Part shown: positions 6,450 to 8,547 of the stretch, one piece after another | Position numbering within the stretch: the first letter of the stretch is position 1 | How the letters are laid out: every line of letters begins with the position of its first letter | NCBI GenBank assembly: GCA_023424865.1 | Contig: JAFADM010000213.1 | Span: 1-8,547 of the forward strand | DNA from: Bacillota bacterium | GTDB lineage: Bacteria > Bacillota_A > Clostridia > DSM-8532 | Direction: 5' to 3' | Length of the DNA: 8,547 nt | Made by a program: the position numbers and the translations under genes | Notes under the pieces: generated by a model | What the model saw: only the letters and a program-made list of their open reading frames with translations | Databases searched by the model: none | What the model was told of the DNA's origin: nothing

Positions 6450-7318
6450 TCGACTCAAGATGCGGCCTTCATTGTACCGACTGCTCCTTTTTGGCCTCTC
6501 ACGGCTGCGGAGGATGCATTGAAACAAGCGGGCATCCCTTTCACGGTGCATGTCCTGTGGCAGGCTGCTGCCAGGCCAAAGGCCACACCCATTGCGGACA
6601 GTGCGCCATCATTCCTTGCCGGAAGCTTTACGACTATTCTTATTGCGATCCCCAGCACGGGGATAATCCCCCCGGAGCAAGGGTCGCCGTCTGCAGGGAC
6701 TGGGCTGCCCGGGAGGGTAAACACTTCTGGGAGAATGTTCTTCTCACCTCGGCAGGCTTTGAGGATAATGAAAAAAAGCAGAAAATCAAAATTATTAAGA
6801 GGTTTTTAGCCATGCTGAACAAGCCTCCCCAGCTTTGCAAAGTCTTATTTATTCCCACTGCCGCCAGGGACAGGGAAGCTCTTTATTTTGCTCAATGGTG
6901 CCATGAGGAACTTGTTCGAATTGGTTTTCAGGAAAACAACATCACGGTTTACAATCTGGACTCAACACTTAACCTGGATGATGTTCTCATGTATGATGTC
7001 ATGTATTTTACCGGAGGGGATACGGTGCATTTACTCAGCCGTATAAAAGAAAAGGGGTTTGAAAGTATCATAAAGCCTTTTGTGTATTCCGGCAAAGTCT
7101 ATGTGGGTGTCAGCGCAGGCAGCCTCATTGCGGCCCCTTTTGTTCAAAACGGTACAGGTACCGCCCTGGAAGGGCTTTCCCTTATACATGCCCATTTAAC
7201 TGTTCATGAAGCGGAAGGCACACAGCCTTTGGGAAATACGCCGCTGCCTCATATTCCCCTCTCCGACAATCAGGCAGTGGCAGTCAGCTGGAAGGGCTAT
7301 GAGCTTATTGAAAGCTAA
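6446..7318 (+). CDS. DUF3795 cysteine-rich domain fused to S51 (PepE-like) peptidase
   Basis: A 290-aa two-domain protein. Residues 1-90 are a cysteine-rich DUF3795-type module: CGLHCTDC (6-13), HGCGGC (19-24), ACPVAGCC (35-42), HCGQCAIIPCRKL (49-61), then Cys67 and Cys83; 13 cysteines suggest metal or Fe-S binding, which is unproven. From about 97 to the end it matches peptidase family S51 (dipeptidase E, cyanophycinase, class-I glutamine-amidotransferase-like fold): NVLLTSAGFED, VLFIPTAARDRE (133-144), FTGGDTVHLL (188-197), nucleophile Ser223 in VGVSAGSLIAAPF, candidate catalytic His254 in HLTVHE, and a terminal LSDNQAVAVSWKGYELIE. The start is TTG: GGAGG precedes it by 8 nt and TTGA overlaps the preceding stop, implying translational coupling. 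S51 relatives cleave N-terminal Asp-X or Asp-like bonds. The fusion is a single uninterrupted frame, not a sequencing join that I can see. Confidence 0.82.
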   Translation: MIDSRCGLHCTDCSFLASHGCGGCIETSGHPFHGACPVAGCCQAKGHTHCGQCAIIPCRKLYDYSYCDPQHGDNPPGARVAVCRDWAAREGKHFWENVLLTSAGFEDNEKKQKIKIIKRFLAMLNKPPQLCKVLFIPTAARDREALYFAQWCHEELVRIGFQENNITVYNLDSTLNLDDVLMYDVMYFTGGDTVHLLSRIKEKGFESIIKPFVYSGKVYVGVSAGSLIAAPFVQNGTGTALEGLSLIHAHLTVHEAEGTQPLGNTPLPHIPLSDNQAVAVSWKGYELIES

Positions 7319-7363
7319 GGGGAATACAAAGTACACGATTAATGAGCATGCCTTATAAAATAC

Positions 7364-7398
7364 AAAAGTGCCTTTCATATCTACTGAAAGGCACTTTT
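7364..7398. terminator. Bidirectional intrinsic terminator
   Basis: Perfect 14-bp inverted repeat: AAAAGTGCCTTTCA (7364-7377) and TGAAAGGCACTTTT (7385-7398) with a 7-nt loop. The A-run at one foot and T-run at the other give a U-tract in either direction. It lies between the plus-strand DUF3795-S51 gene and the minus-strand spo0A, which converge on it, and should terminate both. Confidence 0.9.
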
Positions 7399-7429
7399 AT
7401 TCTTGATTTAACTTATAAAAGAAAGGTAT

Positions 7430-8248
7430 TTAATTTGCTCTTTCGTTCAGACGCAGCGTATCGGCCACCATGGCGATAAACTCAGAATTAGTGGGCTTTC
7501 CTTTTCGGGTGTTAATGGTGTATCCGAAAAGATCGTTGATAGTATCCACTCTGCCTCTGTTCCAGGCCACCTCGATGGCATGGCGAATAGCTCTTTCCAC
7601 CCGGCTAGGCGTTGTTTTATAATTCTTTGCCAGCTCCGGATAGAGCCTTTTGGTAACGGCACTGATAATTTCCCTGTCCTTCACTGCCATAAGAATGGCA
7701 TCTCTCATATATTGATAGCCTTTTATGTGAGCAGGCACACCCACATCCCGCATAATCTGTGTAATTTTAGACTGAACCGTATCTCCGCCTGAGGAAGTAA
7801 CAGCCTTTGGCCCGCCTCCCGAGGCGGATGTACTGCTGCCCACATCCATACGAAGTACTGCCGGGCTGTGGCTTCTTACAAGCTCTCGGATGCGTTCCAC
7901 AAGAACACCTAAATCAAAGGGCTTAACTATGTAGTAAATAGCTCCAAGGGAAAGGGCCTGCTGTGTAATCATATCCTGTCCAACGGCTGATAAAACAATG
8001 AAGAGAGGTTTTTCAGAAGGGCTGACATTCTTATAGCGTGTTAAAACACCTAACCCATCCAGTCTGGGCATTATAATATCCAGTACAACGATGTCGGGCC
8101 TAGTCTTTTCAATCATCTCGATAGCTTCTTCGCCATTTTCCACCCTTGCAGTGACTTCAATGTCATTTTGACTCTCTAGAAATTCACAGATAATCATCCC
8201 GAAAGCGACATTATCGTCAGCCACGAGGACGCGGATTTTGTTACTCAC
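7430..8248 (-). CDS. spo0A: Stage 0 sporulation protein A, master response regulator
   Basis: A full-length 272-aa Spo0A. The receiver domain (about 1-125) has the acidic pair Asp11-Asp12, the phosphoacceptor Asp57 in [12 protein letters not shown], Ser87 in VLSAVGQD and Lys109 in IVKPFD. A Ser/Gly-rich linker (about 135-157) leads to the Spo0A_C effector domain (about 160-266), with [28 protein letters not shown], the recognition helix [18 protein letters not shown] (215-232) and [19 protein letters not shown]. The phosphorylated dimer binds 0A boxes to trigger sporulation; in clostridia it also steers solvent, toxin and biofilm genes. The start is GTG, 8 nt after GGGAGGT (8257-8263). It has its own promoter and ends at the shared terminator. 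In many Firmicutes spoIVB lies directly upstream; the tail of the upstream gene here does not look like SpoIVB. Confidence 0.98.
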   Translation of the reverse strand: MSNKIRVLVADDNVAFGMIICEFLESQNDIEVTARVENGEEAIEMIEKTRPDIVVLDIIMPRLDGLGVLTRYKNVSPSEKPLFIVLSAVGQDMITQQALSLGAIYYIVKPFDLGVLVERIRELVRSHSPAVLRMDVGSSTSASGGGPKAVTSSGGDTVQSKITQIMRDVGVPAHIKGYQYMRDAILMAVKDREIISAVTKRLYPELAKNYKTTPSRVERAIRHAIEVAWNRGRVDTINDLFGYTINTRKGKPTNSEFIAMVADTLRLNERAN

Positions 8249-8280
8249 ACCAATTTACCTCCCTTTTATTATCTGTGTTA

Positions 8281-8309
8281 ATTATATTGTTTAGTTCCAC
8301 ATTTTACAA
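8281..8309 (-). promoter_or_regulatory. Sigma-A-type promoter of spo0A
   Basis: On the minus strand TTGTAA (8304-8309) and a perfect TATAAT (8281-8286) are separated by exactly 17 bp, and the predicted start lies about 25 nt before the GTG codon at 8248. No clear sigma-H promoter or 0A box is recognised nearby. The -35 box is overlapped by one arm of the inverted repeat at 8307-8315. Confidence 0.7.
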
Positions 8310-8434
8310 GACATGTTTCAATATTACCTGTGCATTCATCCCTAATTACGGCACGAACCCGGCTTTTGCGGCAAATTTGGTCGGACCTTCAGTAACCGGT
8401 TGAGCGGTAGGGAAATATGCCGAATCATGTCTTG
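8307..8434. repeat. Structured, possibly interspersed non-coding element upstream of spo0A
   Basis: A 128-bp GC-richer block inside AT-rich intergenic DNA. It is bounded by a perfect 9-bp inverted repeat, CAAGACATG (8307-8315) and CATGTCTTG (8426-8434). Nested inside is CGGCA (8349-8353) with TGCCG (8418-8422); CCCTA (8340-8344) and TAGGG (8408-8412) give a pairing that conflicts with it. On the minus strand two overlapping frames are open for about 28 to 31 codons and read through most of the block. From memory, both peptides resemble short 'hypothetical proteins' often predicted in Clostridia genomes, which would fit a repeated DNA or RNA element rather than a gene. That resemblance has not been checked. 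Direction and class are unknown. Confidence 0.45.
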
Positions 8435-8474
8435 GCGAAACCTGTCCTCAAAAAGGGAGGTTAGGTGTGTAAGC

Positions 8475-8547
8475 TTAATTTACTGTAGTCACCTTAACGG
8501 TGCAGGCGGCACTGTTCACTTCAAGAAGGATGGTATTTTCCGCTTCA
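8475..8547 (-). CDS. 3' end of an unidentified gene (partial)
   Basis: On the minus strand an open frame enters from the window edge and ends at TAA (8475-8477), giving 23 codons: EAENTILLEVNSAACTVKV, then TTVN. The other two minus-strand frames meet stops within this stretch. The alternation of hydrophobic and polar residues suggests a beta-strand end of a larger protein. It is too short to assign and does not resemble the C-terminus of SpoIVB, the common upstream neighbour of spo0A. Confidence 0.4.
   Translation of the reverse strand, partial: EAENTILLEVNSAACTVKVTTVN

Noticed and set aside
6455..6858. Minus-strand and alternate-frame reading frames across the DUF3795 region, possible sign of a frameshifted gene
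   Set aside because: The plus-strand frame from 6446 carries clear motifs of both domains without interruption, so the other frames are shadows.
8342..8428. 28-codon minus-strand frame beginning with ATG inside the element upstream of spo0A
   Set aside because: No ribosome binding site, a second overlapping frame is equally open, and the nested inverted repeats explain the sequence better than a peptide.

Overview
The window looks like chromosome of a spore-forming Clostridia-type Firmicute. It carries a full-length spo0A, strong AGGAGG-like ribosome binding sites, TTG and GTG starts, AT-rich intergenic DNA with sigma-A-like promoters, and GC-richer coding DNA. A finer placement such as Lachnospiraceae is only an impression. 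No tRNA, rRNA, CRISPR array, transposase or phage gene is visible.

Layout, left to right. (1) 168-2460, minus strand: a DUF4163/DUF3298-type lipoprotein, an endonuclease-IV-like TIM-barrel protein and a tRNA wobble-uridine methyltransferase (MnmM/YtqB). They are probably co-transcribed, from a promoter near 2674-2702 that leaves a leader of about 200 nt. (2) 2715-5828, minus strand: a compact NAD-salvage operon, nrtR-pncA-pncB. NrtR is a Nudix-fused repressor, PncA deamidates nicotinamide, and PncB converts the nicotinate to NaMN. A strong promoter (TTGACA, 17 bp, TATTAT) lies upstream, with a near-palindrome over the -10 and three 14-bp-phased direct repeats in the leader. (3) 6036-7318, plus strand, divergent from nrtR: a small PNPOx-like flavin-fold protein translationally coupled through a TTGA overlap to an unusual protein that fuses a cysteine-rich DUF3795 domain to an S51 (PepE-like) serine peptidase. 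A 30-bp imperfect palindrome lies just upstream. (4) 7364-7398: a perfect 14-bp hairpin serves as bidirectional terminator between the peptidase gene and the convergent spo0A. (5) 7430-8248, minus strand: spo0A with its own promoter, preceded by a structured, possibly repetitive non-coding element of about 130 bp, then the 3' tip of an unidentified gene at the window edge.

The best supported story is local control of pyridine-nucleotide salvage by NrtR. The least explained items are the DUF3795-S51 fusion with its flavin-fold partner, the operator-like repeats between the divergent operons, and the element upstream of spo0A. The DUF3795-S51/PNPOx pair is the nearest thing here to an undescribed system, but its function cannot be read from sequence alone.
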